A stretch of 16,874 nucleotides of DNA from WJMT01 sp964445575 (GCA_964445575.1 CAYULB010000046.1:1-16874), one strand, 5' to 3'. Numbered from the stretch's first letter, positions 1-7,952 are shown. Made by a program: numbers and translations. The notes: generated by a model not told the origin, from the sequence alone.

Positions 1-15
1 ATAATAAGGAAATAT

Positions 16-44
16 TTGACAGAACTCCCCTTAAAGTGTAAATT
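16..44 (+). promoter_or_regulatory. Probable sigma-70 type promoter of the protease-TPR gene
   Basis: A perfect -35 box, TTGACA, lies at 16-21. After 17 bases a weaker -10 box, TAAATT (four of six matches), lies at 39-44. Transcription would start near 50-52, giving a leader of about 76 bases that opens with a hairpin. The -35 match is strong and the -10 match is weak, so the exact start is an inference. Confidence 0.4.
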
Positions 45-50
45 TATTTG

Positions 51-75
51 TGCGGTTTGTCATCACAAACATGCA
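51..75 (+). promoter_or_regulatory. Inverted repeat / leader hairpin at the predicted transcription start
   Basis: GTTTGT (55-60) and ACAAAC (65-70) form a perfect 6-bp stem around the loop CATC. Flanking TGC (51-53) and GCA (73-75) can extend the stem past a small internal bulge. The repeat begins about where the transcript should start. It could be a 5'-end stabilising hairpin, or a DNA operator for a repressor. No T-run follows it, so it is not a terminator. Confidence 0.4.
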
Positions 76-127
76 TTAATATTAAAAAATTATTTAAGAT
101 CAGAGGATTTATCAATAAGGAGGCAAC

Positions 128-1978
128 ATGAATAAAAAAAGATTTTTTATTGTTTTGAGCATGATTCTTCTTTTAGCTCCCTTATTTATTATTTCTCAGC
201 AAACTGAAGAGGATAAAGAAGAACAAGCCTTAAAGATCTTCAATAAATACAAAGAAAGTGTTATTGCTCTCAAATCAATCGGAGAAGATGACAGAGTCCT
301 TTATAACGGAACAGGATTTGCTGTAGGAGAAAAGGTTATTGCTACTAATTATCATCTGGTAAGCCAAGCTAGCTCTGTTGAAGGCACGGCCATTGATGGC
401 AAAAACATTAAAATTAAAGGAATTATTGATTATGATAAGGAAGCTAACATCGCTCTATTGGAAATTAATAAAAAACCTCCTGTTCTGTCCCTCGGAGACT
501 TTAATTCAGTTGAATTTGGAGAGAGGGTCTTTTTAATAGGAGCCAATCAGCTGGGTCAGATCAGAGCCTATCCTGGAGAGATAATCAACATTGCTGAATC
601 CATAACCAATATAAAAGTGGCAGACGTAAGCATTTCCGCTGAAGATGAGGCCAGCGGAGGGCCTGTGTTTGATGAAAACGGCAAAGTCATAGGATTAATC
701 TTTTATCCGGAAAGTTCTTCCGTCAAAGTCATTGTCCCCATCTCTGTTTTAGACAGAGTGAACATGAACTCTTCTTCAGAAAAAATAAAAAAAGTAGAAC
801 CTAAAGACTATTTTTCAACCCTGGAAGGAGCTTATTTTACAGGACATTCCTTTGCCGCTGTCAATAATATGTACATAGCTGAAAACAACCTAAAAAAAGT
901 GGTGGAAAAAGATCCGGACGATGTTGAGACAAAGATAGTTCTGGCTGAAGTTTTCACCAAGGGAAGAGCTTACTCTTCAGCTATCTCTACCTATGAAGAC
1001 ATTCTCAAGATAAATCCTGAATCAGCGGACATTTATCTCAAAATGGGAACTGTTTATATTGACATGAGAAAATGGAAAGAAGCCATTCCAGCTCTAGAAA
1101 AAGCCATTGAAATGAATCCCGAGAATGCAGATGCTTATTACAATATCGGACGCGCCTATGAAGAATTGGAAAATTATGAGAAAGCAGCTGAAAACTATAA
1201 AAAATTCATAGATTCCAATCCCCAGGATTTAAAGGATACTTACCTGCGCTTAGGCATTTCCCAGTTAGAATCTGAACAATATGAAGGAGCTGCTGAATCT
1301 TTGGAACAAGCCGTGAAAAACAATCCAGAGAATAACAACTTAAAATACAGACTTGCGGACACCTACAAGAAAATCGGAGGATACGACGATGCCGCCTCAA
1401 TATACACCAATCTTGCTGAAAACAACCCCAAAGATGCTAATCTTTACTTCAATATGATGATCAAGATGTATGATGAGGCAAACATGCCCAATAAAGCTAT
1501 TGAATCTGCAGAAAAATTGATCGAACTCGAACCTGAGAGTGCAGATGCTCATTATAATGTCGGTTATATGTATATGAGACAAGATCAATACAGTGAGGCC
1601 ATTCCTATTTTCAAAAAAGCCATTGAACTCAATCCGGATATGGAATATGCCTACATGAACCTTGCCGTCTGCTATTCTCAAATAAATCAATACTCAAATT
1701 CAATTGAAGTGTTAAGAAAGCTGGTGGACAAACAGCCCAACAATGCAGATGCCTGGCTTTCTATCGCAGTGAACTATCTGAAAATGAAAAGATGGAGGTC
1801 AGCCATTGAACCCCTCAGAAAAACAATAGAACTGGAACCCAAAAACGCCCAAGCTTATTACAACCTGGGAATAGCCTATTTAAACCTGCGAGATAATGCC
1901 AACGCAAGAGAAGTCTACCTGCAGCTGAAAGAAATCAACCCTGAAATGGCAAAAAGACTCTTAAAATTCTTTAGATAA
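128..1978 (+). CDS. Exported trypsin-like (HtrA-type) protease domain fused to TPR repeats
   Basis: The product has 616 residues. A basic N-end and a hydrophobic stretch (about 6-23) form a signal peptide or membrane anchor, so the rest is probably outside the cytoplasm. Residues about 35-210 are a chymotrypsin-fold, HtrA-like domain: GTGFAV precedes the catalytic His76 in TNYHLV, and the nucleophile is Ser176 in ASGGPVF. The position of the catalytic Asp (usually DLAVL or DIALL) reads ANIALLEI, giving Asn107. The usual GNSGGP is also changed to EASGGP. There is no PDZ domain. From about residue 245 to the end there are roughly ten 34-residue TPR units (A-Y-N-G-Y...A...NP pattern), a scaffold for protein binding. 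The start is the ATG four bases after AAGGAGG (117-123). The gene seems to be transcribed alone. The fold is clear; the substrate, and whether the domain still cleaves, cannot be told from sequence. Confidence 0.85.
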   Translation: MNKKRFFIVLSMILLLAPLFIISQQTEEDKEEQALKIFNKYKESVIALKSIGEDDRVLYNGTGFAVGEKVIATNYHLVSQASSVEGTAIDGKNIKIKGIIDYDKEANIALLEINKKPPVLSLGDFNSVEFGERVFLIGANQLGQIRAYPGEIINIAESITNIKVADVSISAEDEASGGPVFDENGKVIGLIFYPESSSVKVIVPISVLDRVNMNSSSEKIKKVEPKDYFSTLEGAYFTGHSFAAVNNMYIAENNLKKVVEKDPDDVETKIVLAEVFTKGRAYSSAISTYEDILKINPESADIYLKMGTVYIDMRKWKEAIPALEKAIEMNPENADAYYNIGRAYEELENYEKAAENYKKFIDSNPQDLKDTYLRLGISQLESEQYEGAAESLEQAVKNNPENNNLKYRLADTYKKIGGYDDAASIYTNLAENNPKDANLYFNMMIKMYDEANMPNKAIESAEKLIELEPESADAHYNVGYMYMRQDQYSEAIPIFKKAIELNPDMEYAYMNLAVCYSQINQYSNSIEVLRKLVDKQPNNADAWLSIAVNYLKMKRWRSAIEPLRKTIELEPKNAQAYYNLGIAYLNLRDNANAREVYLQLKEINPEMAKRLLKFFR

Positions 1979-2080
1979 CTGGAGTTTGAGTCTAAAATTC
2001 AGCTTTTTTGATTGTTTAACTTTAAATTGATGTGAACAATCTACGCTTGAATAGTAGAGTTAAAAGGAAAAGCGGCCAAA

Positions 2081-2109
2081 TTGACAAAAACAAATTTCTA
2101 TGGTAAAAA
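2081..2109 (+). promoter_or_regulatory. Possible promoter for tRNA-Leu and the tig-clp-lon cluster
   Basis: TTGACA (2081-2086) is a perfect -35 box. TAAAAA (2104-2109), 17 bases later, is a four-of-six -10 match. The pair lies about 80 bases upstream of the tRNA. No better promoter is visible between the tRNA and tig, so this one may serve the whole block. The weak -10 box keeps confidence low. Confidence 0.35.
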
Positions 2110-2112
2110 ACA

Positions 2113-2157
2113 GTATCAAATTCAATCAACCAAACAGTATTTTATCCTCTTTGATAC
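2113..2157 (+). repeat. 8-bp inverted repeat in the spacer before tRNA-Leu
   Basis: GTATCAAA (2113-2120) and TTTGATAC (2150-2157) are exact reverse complements, 29 bases apart. The left arm overlaps a direct repeat, AAACAGTAT, found at 2108-2116 and 2132-2140. The whole lies just downstream of the possible -10 box and just before the tRNA. In AT-rich DNA this could be chance; it could also be a leader hairpin removed during tRNA processing. Confidence 0.3.
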
Positions 2158-2186
2158 CTTAAGTTAAAGAAAATTAACAGGTAACA

Positions 2187-2271
2187 GGGCAGGTGGCGAA
2201 ATTGGCATACGCGCTAGGCTTAGGACCTAGTTCCTGATAAAGGAGTGCGGGTTCGAGTCCCGCTCTGCCCA
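2187..2271 (+). tRNA. tRNA-Leu (anticodon UAG)
   Basis: The acceptor stem GGGCAGG (2187-2193) pairs with TCTGCCC (2264-2270) with one G-T pair, and the discriminator base is A2271. The anticodon stem CTAGG/CCTAG encloses the loop CTTAGGA, so the anticodon is TAG, reading CUN leucine codons. The long variable arm has its own stem (TCCT/AGGA), as in class II tRNAs. The T arm is GCGGG, TTCGAGT, CCCGC. The CCA end is not fully encoded: CCCA is followed by TTT. The gene lies 49 bases before tig with no promoter between, so the two are probably cotranscribed and separated by tRNA processing. Confidence 0.97.
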
Positions 2272-2320
2272 TTTGCTCAACAACAGAAAAGTCAATTCAA
2301 ATAAGCAGAGAACTTAAAAA

Positions 2321-3577
2321 ATGAAAAAATTAAATGACTGCAAAAGAGAAATGGAAGTGACCACTTCAGCTGAAAAAGTAAACCAAGAATACAAAAAGGC
2401 TTTGGACCGTTTTGCGGGCCAGGCTAAAATCAAAGGATTTCGCAGAGGAAAAGCTCCTATGAAACTGGTTAAACAAATGTATGAAGGTGAAATAAAAAAT
2501 GCCATCATAAACAATCTAGCTCCTGCTGCCATAAAAGATGCTCTTTCAGAAAACAATCTATCTCCCATATCAACCCCTGTTATTACAGACATTGACTATC
2601 AAGAAGGGAAACCTTTGAGTTTGAAATTTCAGTTTGAAGTATGGCCGGAATTTTCCCTTCCCAAGTACAAAAATATCAAAGTTAAAAAAGAAAAAACCGA
2701 TGTCATGCCAAAAGACGTGGATAAATCTCTGGAAGACCTGCGGGAAAAATCGGCAAAATTCAACCCAGTAAAAGGAAGGGGAGCGGCTAAAGACGATTAT
2801 GTTTACGCTGAGATTAAAGGCATGGATGTGAATTCAAAAAAAATGCTTCCCACTGAAAAAACAATTGTCCTGGTAGGTCATCCCGAAAATGAAAAATCAT
2901 TGAATGAAGCTTTGATTGGGATGAAACAAGGTGAACAAAAAGATTTCAAGGTCAGCTATAAAAAAGACCATAAAAACAAAAGGCTGGCTGGAAAAAATAT
3001 TAAATATACTCTAAAAGTTCTCTCAATCAAAGAAAAGTCCTTACCAGAATTAAACGATGAATTCGCTAAAGATTTCGGAGAATTCAAAGACCTCAACTCT
3101 CTAAAAAAAGAAATAGAAAAAGAACTGCTTTCAGCAAAAAAGAATTTCTCCAAAAAGAGTGTTACAGAAAAAATCATGAAAAAAATATCCGATAACGTTG
3201 ACTTTGACCTTCCTGAAACCATAGTCCAGCAGGAAGCAAGATCCTATATTCAAAGAATCCTGTCTTCCCGACCCCAGGGCCAGCAAAATCTGAGCCAAGA
3301 AGAAATGGAAAAAATAAATAAAGAAGCTCAGGAAAAAGCAAGAAACACGATAAAAAACCACTTGATTCTGAACAAAATAGCAGAAAAAGAAAATATAAAA
3401 GTCTCTGATGAAGAAATGGAAGAAGAGTACAAATCACTGGCTGAATCCAATAATATTCCTTTGGTAAAAATCAAAGAATACATGAGACAAGAAGGAAGAG
3501 ATGAAAATTTGAAACAAAACATGCTTCTAAGTAAGACTATTGACTTTTTAGTCGATAATGCTAAAATAGAGGAGTAA
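2321..3577 (+). CDS. tig: Trigger factor, ribosome-associated chaperone
   Basis: Trigger factor binds the ribosome at the tunnel exit and shields emerging chains in the cytoplasm. This product has 418 residues, close to the usual 430. The N-terminal ribosome-binding domain carries the family signature GFRRGKAP at residues 39-46. The central FKBP-like region (about 155-236) keeps its flanks, with LPELNDEFAKDFG right after it, but the usual active-site segment (IPGFEDGL-type, before GxKxGE) reads EKSLNEALIG, so prolyl isomerase activity may be lost. The C-terminal helical arms (about 250-418) are rich in charged residues. The start ATG has only a weak upstream AGAG, but no better start exists. 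It is followed 8 bases later by clpP, whose ribosome site overlaps the end of tig. This is the standard order of tig, clpP, clpX and lon. Confidence 0.95.
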   Translation: MKKLNDCKREMEVTTSAEKVNQEYKKALDRFAGQAKIKGFRRGKAPMKLVKQMYEGEIKNAIINNLAPAAIKDALSENNLSPISTPVITDIDYQEGKPLSLKFQFEVWPEFSLPKYKNIKVKKEKTDVMPKDVDKSLEDLREKSAKFNPVKGRGAAKDDYVYAEIKGMDVNSKKMLPTEKTIVLVGHPENEKSLNEALIGMKQGEQKDFKVSYKKDHKNKRLAGKNIKYTLKVLSIKEKSLPELNDEFAKDFGEFKDLNSLKKEIEKELLSAKKNFSKKSVTEKIMKKISDNVDFDLPETIVQQEARSYIQRILSSRPQGQQNLSQEEMEKINKEAQEKARNTIKNHLILNKIAEKENIKVSDEEMEEEYKSLAESNNIPLVKIKEYMRQEGRDENLKQNMLLSKTIDFLVDNAKIEE

Positions 3578-3585
3578 CATTCCTA

Positions 3586-4182
3586 ATGATACAAATCCCC
3601 TTTATCGTAGATAAGGAAGGCAAAAACGAACGTGCTTACGATATCTACTCTCGGCTGCTTAAAGACAATATAATATTCATAGGGTCTGAGATAAACGATG
3701 AAGTGGCAAACTCAGTTATTGCTCAGCTCCTTTTTTTGGAGGCTAAAGATACCAACAGGGATATCTCAGTTTATATCAATTCCCCTGGAGGAAACATTAC
3801 CGCTGGATTAGGGATTTATGACACCATGCAGTATATCAATTCAGAAATATCAACTATATGCGTAGGCCAGGCTTCCAGTATGGCCGCTGTTCTGCTGGCA
3901 GCCGGAAGCAAAAGCAAGCGGTTTTCTCTCCCCAATTCTCGCATCATTATCCACCAGCCGTTTGGAGGGTTTAAAGGGCAGGCTACAGACATTGCTATTC
4001 AAGCAAAGGAAATACTTCGCATGAGGGAGACCATAAATCAAATTCTCTTGAAGCACACCGGTCAATCCAAAAAAAAGATCGAGGAAGATATAGAAAGAGA
4101 TTTTATAATGGCCCCAGAACAAGCAAAAGAATACGGGATTATTGACAGTATCATTTCTTCAAAGAAGCAAAAAAATAAATAA
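3586..4182 (+). CDS. clpP: ATP-dependent Clp protease proteolytic subunit ClpP
   Basis: ClpP forms a double seven-subunit barrel that cuts proteins unfolded and fed in by ClpX in the cytoplasm. The 198 residues match the normal length. The catalytic triad is visible: Ser98 in GQASSMAA, His123 in IIHQPFGG and Asp172 in ERDF. The conserved YINSPGG (63-69) forms part of the oxyanion region. Only a few residues precede the mature-type N-end, so any propeptide is very short. The start ATG lies 11 bases after AGAGGAG (3568-3574), a ribosome site that overlaps the tig stop codon and points to translational coupling. The neighbour clpX encodes its unfoldase partner. Confidence 0.97.
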   Translation: MIQIPFIVDKEGKNERAYDIYSRLLKDNIIFIGSEINDEVANSVIAQLLFLEAKDTNRDISVYINSPGGNITAGLGIYDTMQYINSEISTICVGQASSMAAVLLAAGSKSKRFSLPNSRIIIHQPFGGFKGQATDIAIQAKEILRMRETINQILLKHTGQSKKKIEEDIERDFIMAPEQAKEYGIIDSIISSKKQKNK

Positions 4183-4191
4183 TGGCCCCCA

Positions 4192-4211
4192 TTTTTTTCA
4201 ATTGAAAAAAA
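4192..4211 (+). repeat. 20-base perfect palindrome between clpP and clpX
   Basis: Seven T, the core CAATTG and seven A form an uninterrupted palindrome in the 38-base gap between clpP and clpX. It ends 9 bases before the clpX ATG and sits where a ribosome-binding site would be expected; none is visible. As RNA it would form a weak A-U hairpin without a proper loop; as DNA it could bind a dimeric regulator. Its role is unknown. Confidence 0.5.
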
Positions 4212-4220
4212 AACATTGAC

Positions 4221-5465
4221 ATGAATGAAGACAAGAAAAAATTAGCTCGATGCAACTTCTGCAATCGACATCAGGGACTGGTCAATAAACTCATTGCTGG
4301 TCCAGATGGTGTTTACATATGTGATAACTGCGTCCAGGTGGCCCATTCCATTATATTTGCAGAAAAACAAAAGAAAGAGAAAAAAGAGAAACCCTATAAA
4401 TTTCTCACTCCTTCTGAGTTAAAAGCCTCTCTGGATCAGTACATTATCAGCCAGGACGATGCAAAAAAGAAAATCGCGGTGGCTGTCTACAACCATTACA
4501 AACGGATCAATTCCAGATTCCACCAAGATGATGTAGAAATACTAAAGAGCAATATACTGTTGATAGGACCAACAGGTACAGGAAAAACTTTAATGGCTCA
4601 ATCTTTGGCCAAAATTCTCTCGGTCCCTTTTGCTATCACAGACGCCACCACTCTCACTGAAGCAGGTTATGTGGGAGAAGATGTGGAAAACATAATACTC
4701 AAGCTTTTTCATTCTGCTGGGGGGGACATAGAAAAAACAAAAAAAGGAATCGTTTATATCGATGAAATAGATAAAATAGGGAGAAAAACAGACAGCCCAT
4801 CCATAACTAGGGATGTTTCAGGAGAAGGAGTGCAGCAGGCTCTTCTCAAAATAATCGAAGGGACCGTAGCCAATGTTCCTCCCCAAGGGGGAAGAAAACA
4901 TCCCCAACAGAAATACATTCCCATAGACACAACGGATATACTGTTTATTATGGGAGGCACTTTTAATGGACTGGATGAAATCATTCGTGAAAGAAAAGGA
5001 AAATCCTCTGTTGGGTTCAAAAGTGATCCTGAAGAAAGCTCACCTCAAAAGCAGAAAGAAATCCTTGATAATGTGATTCCCCAAGACCTTATTAAATTCG
5101 GATTGATTCCAGAGCTTGTAGGAAGAATCCCTATTGTCTCAGTTTTCTCTGACCTAACAGAAGAAGACCTGGTCAATATCCTTACCAAACCTAAAAATGC
5201 CATCCAAAAGCAGTATCAGAAATTATTTGAAATGGAAGACGTCAAGCTCAAATTCTCCAGAGGTGCTTTAGAAGCAGTGGCCCAGAAATCTCTGGAAAGA
5301 AAAATGGGGGCTAGGGGACTCAGGAGTATCATAGAAGAGCTGATGCTGGACATTATGTTTCATTTGCCGTCCCAAAAAAAGCCAGAACAAATCAAAGTGA
5401 CCAAAAAAATGGTCGAAAATAATCTTATGGAATATGACCAGTTCAAAAATGCCGTCGGGGTATAA
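4221..5465 (+). CDS. clpX: ClpX, AAA+ unfoldase of the ClpXP protease
   Basis: ClpX is a hexameric ATPase that recognises tagged substrates, unfolds them and passes them to ClpP. The 414 residues match the family. The N-terminal zinc-binding domain has Cys11, Cys14, Cys34 and Cys37. Walker A is GPTGTGKT at 116-123, the pore-1 loop is GYVG at 149-152, and Walker B is IVYIDEID at 177-184. The pore-2 loop GGRKHPQQ and the sensor-2 GARGLRS are also present. The ClpP-docking loop reads SVGF where many relatives have IGF, a conservative change. No Shine-Dalgarno sequence precedes the start, but the following Cys4 domain has normal spacing, so the start is likely right. The stop is two bases before the lon ATG. 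Confidence 0.97.
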   Translation: MNEDKKKLARCNFCNRHQGLVNKLIAGPDGVYICDNCVQVAHSIIFAEKQKKEKKEKPYKFLTPSELKASLDQYIISQDDAKKKIAVAVYNHYKRINSRFHQDDVEILKSNILLIGPTGTGKTLMAQSLAKILSVPFAITDATTLTEAGYVGEDVENIILKLFHSAGGDIEKTKKGIVYIDEIDKIGRKTDSPSITRDVSGEGVQQALLKIIEGTVANVPPQGGRKHPQQKYIPIDTTDILFIMGGTFNGLDEIIRERKGKSSVGFKSDPEESSPQKQKEILDNVIPQDLIKFGLIPELVGRIPIVSVFSDLTEEDLVNILTKPKNAIQKQYQKLFEMEDVKLKFSRGALEAVAQKSLERKMGARGLRSIIEELMLDIMFHLPSQKKPEQIKVTKKMVENNLMEYDQFKNAVGV

Positions 5466-5467
5466 CC

Positions 5468-7894
5468 ATGCATAAAAATCAAAAACAAAAAGAATTAAAA
5501 AAGATACCATTGATACCACTGAGAGATTTGGTGGTGTTTCCATCCACACTGGTGCCGTTTATCATTGGGCGAAGCTCCTCCATAGAAGCTTTAGAAAAAG
5601 CTTCCTCTGATGAAAAGATACTTTTCCTATCCACTCAAATGGATGCTTCTCAGAATAACCCTCAGCCTAAGGACATCTATACCTTTGGAGTCATAGCCAA
5701 AATCATTCGTGTGGTTAAAATCGATGATAAAAATCTCAAAGTCATTGTGGAAGGAAAGAAAAGGTCTCGGATTATTGAATACATCAAATCTTATCCTTAT
5801 TATGAAGTGTTAGCAAAGGAAATCAAACAGACAAAAGTCAGCGATGACCACTCACTCAACGAATCATTAAAAAGAGTGCTCAGTCTGTTTGAAGACTATT
5901 TAAAATTAACCAAACATTCCAATTTTGATTCCATAATCCCTGCCTTGAGAGAAAACACTCCGGAGAGAATCTCCGACATCATCGCGTCTCATCTGCACAT
6001 CAATATAGATGAGAAGCAGAATTTATTAGAGACCATTAATCCTCTTGAACGAATAAGGCGTTTAAACTTTGTTATAGAAAGTGAAATACTTAAAATCCAT
6101 TCAAAGCTAAGAAAAGACGGAAAATCTTCCGACAAAAAAAAGAGACCATTCCCGGACACCGGACAAAAAATATTTACCACCAGTATGAGTAAAAAGAAAG
6201 ACAGAAAAGCCAATGAAATCGAGGAATTAAAAAACAAGGTTGAGAAAGCAAAAATGCCCAAAGCTGCTGAGGAAAAAGCTATTGAAGAAATCGAACGGTT
6301 GGAAGTGATGCCCCCTATGTCAGCAGAAGCTACGGTAAGCCGCAATTATCTTGAGTGGATCACCTCACTTCCCTGGAATAAGAAATCCAGAGAAAAAAGA
6401 GACATCAAAGAAGCAGAGAAAATACTAAACGAAGACCATCATGGTTTGGAAAAAGTCAAAGAGAGAATTCTGGAATACCTTTCTCTTCGACAGCTGGTTA
6501 AAAACCCCAAGGGAGTCATCCTTGGATTGGTAGGACCTCCGGGAGTAGGAAAAAGCTCTCTGGGACAATCCATTGCCAGAGCCACAGGGCGTAAGTTTGT
6601 CAGATTGTCCTTGGGAGGAGTCAGAGATGAGGCAGAAGTAAGAGGACACCGAAGGACCTACATAGGAGCTTATCCAGGCCGAATGATCCAGATGATTCGA
6701 AAAGCAGGAACCAAGAATCCGGTCTTTCTTCTCGATGAAGTCGATAAGATGAGCGTTGATTTCAGAGGAGATCCATCTTCAGCTCTTATGGAAGTTCTTG
6801 ACCCTGAACAAAACAGCACTTTCTTAGATCACTATATTGACACAGAATTTGACCTCTCTCAGGTTATGTTTATTGTCACTGCCAATGTGCTCAAAACCAT
6901 ACCCAATCCCTTGATCGACCGAATGGAAATTATCCGCATTCCAGGATACACTGAAGAAGAAAAACTGCAGATCGGAAAGAAATTTTTACTGCCCAAGCAG
7001 TTGAAATCTCACGGACTGAAAAAATCAAACATAAAGATTTCCGATACCACTCTAAAAAAACTCATAACTGACTACACAAGAGAAGCGGGTGTCAGAAACC
7101 TGGAGCGGGAGCTGACCTCCATCTGCAGAAAAGTAGTGAAAAAAGTAGTGACAAAAGGTAAAGACTATACAGAGTATATCCCGCCCAAAAAACTGGAAAA
7201 ATACTTAGGGATACCCAAATTCAGGCGTTCTGAAATTGATAAAAAGGATGAAGTTGGAGTAGCCATTGGGATGGCTTGGACAGAATTCGGAGGAGAACTT
7301 TTAACCTTTGAAGTCACTAAGGTTCATGGAAAAGGAAATTTCACTTATACCGGACAGCTTGGAGAAATCATGCAGGAATCTGCTCAGGCAGCCTTTAGCT
7401 ATGTCAAAGGAAAGATGTATGAATTAAACATCGCCAGAGACCTGCACAAGAAGTTTGATGTCCACATCCATGTTCCTGAAGCTTCCACCCCCAAAGAAGG
7501 TCCCTCTGCCGGAATCACCTTAGCTACCTCTATCATTTCTCTTCTCTCCAATATTCCTGTGAGTAAAAAAGTAGCCATGAGCGGAGAGTTAACATTAAAA
7601 GGAAAAGTTCTTCCAGTGGGAGGCATCAAAGAAAAACTTCTTGCCGCACACAGAGAAGGAATTAAAGAAGCTGTTCTGCCCCTAGACAACATGTGCGATT
7701 TGAAAGACATTCCTAAGAAAATAAAAAATGCCATGAAGGTTCATTTTGTTGAAACCATGGATGAAGTCTTAAAGATTGCTCTGACAAAAGAGTTTTCTTT
7801 TGATAAAGAAGGCAAAAACAACGTTCCCTTAAAATCGGACGTCAATGAAGAAAATAAAAATAAAGAATCACAGGATTCATCTGTAACCCATTGA
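5468..7894 (+). CDS. lon: Lon protease (ATP-dependent, LonA type)
   Basis: Lon is a hexameric cytoplasmic protease that degrades misfolded and short-lived regulatory proteins, with the ATPase and protease in one chain. The product has 808 residues. Residues about 12-205 are the LON substrate-binding domain (IPLIPLRDLVVFP start). Walker A is GPPGVGKS at 356-363, and Walker B is VFLLDEVDKM. The catalytic dyad is Ser680 (PKEGPSAG) and Lys723 (GGIKEK), with the same 43-residue spacing as in E. coli. Between about 210 and 248 the normally conserved linker helix (QREYYLREQ...IQKELGE type) is replaced by a Lys-rich stretch with Pro and Gly; the family pattern resumes at EIEELKNKVEKAKMP. The last ~35 residues are a hydrophilic tail. 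The gene starts two bases after the clpX stop with only a weak GGGG upstream, which suggests coupling. Confidence 0.96.
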   Translation: MHKNQKQKELKKIPLIPLRDLVVFPSTLVPFIIGRSSSIEALEKASSDEKILFLSTQMDASQNNPQPKDIYTFGVIAKIIRVVKIDDKNLKVIVEGKKRSRIIEYIKSYPYYEVLAKEIKQTKVSDDHSLNESLKRVLSLFEDYLKLTKHSNFDSIIPALRENTPERISDIIASHLHINIDEKQNLLETINPLERIRRLNFVIESEILKIHSKLRKDGKSSDKKKRPFPDTGQKIFTTSMSKKKDRKANEIEELKNKVEKAKMPKAAEEKAIEEIERLEVMPPMSAEATVSRNYLEWITSLPWNKKSREKRDIKEAEKILNEDHHGLEKVKERILEYLSLRQLVKNPKGVILGLVGPPGVGKSSLGQSIARATGRKFVRLSLGGVRDEAEVRGHRRTYIGAYPGRMIQMIRKAGTKNPVFLLDEVDKMSVDFRGDPSSALMEVLDPEQNSTFLDHYIDTEFDLSQVMFIVTANVLKTIPNPLIDRMEIIRIPGYTEEEKLQIGKKFLLPKQLKSHGLKKSNIKISDTTLKKLITDYTREAGVRNLERELTSICRKVVKKVVTKGKDYTEYIPPKKLEKYLGIPKFRRSEIDKKDEVGVAIGMAWTEFGGELLTFEVTKVHGKGNFTYTGQLGEIMQESAQAAFSYVKGKMYELNIARDLHKKFDVHIHVPEASTPKEGPSAGITLATSIISLLSNIPVSKKVAMSGELTLKGKVLPVGGIKEKLLAAHREGIKEAVLPLDNMCDLKDIPKKIKNAMKVHFVETMDEVLKIALTKEFSFDKEGKNNVPLKSDVNEENKNKESQDSSVTH

Positions 7895-7911
7895 TCTAAA
7901 TTTCATTTAGA
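7895..7911 (+). other. Small A/T hairpin just after the lon stop codon
   Basis: TCTAAAT (7895-7901) pairs perfectly with ATTTAGA (7905-7911) around a three-base loop, directly after the lon stop codon. It has almost no G-C pairs and no T-run follows, so it is a poor terminator. It may be a weak boundary or mRNA 3'-end element between lon and rho. Confidence 0.3.
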
Positions 7912-7952
7912 GCGATTTCATATATCAAAAAACAATTTAAGAGGTAAAAAAA

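Noticed and set aside
6090..6225. Paired frameshift in lon as the reason for the odd linker
   Set aside because: Both other frames contain stops in this stretch and neither gives the usual helix pattern; the length to the next conserved block is also close to normal.
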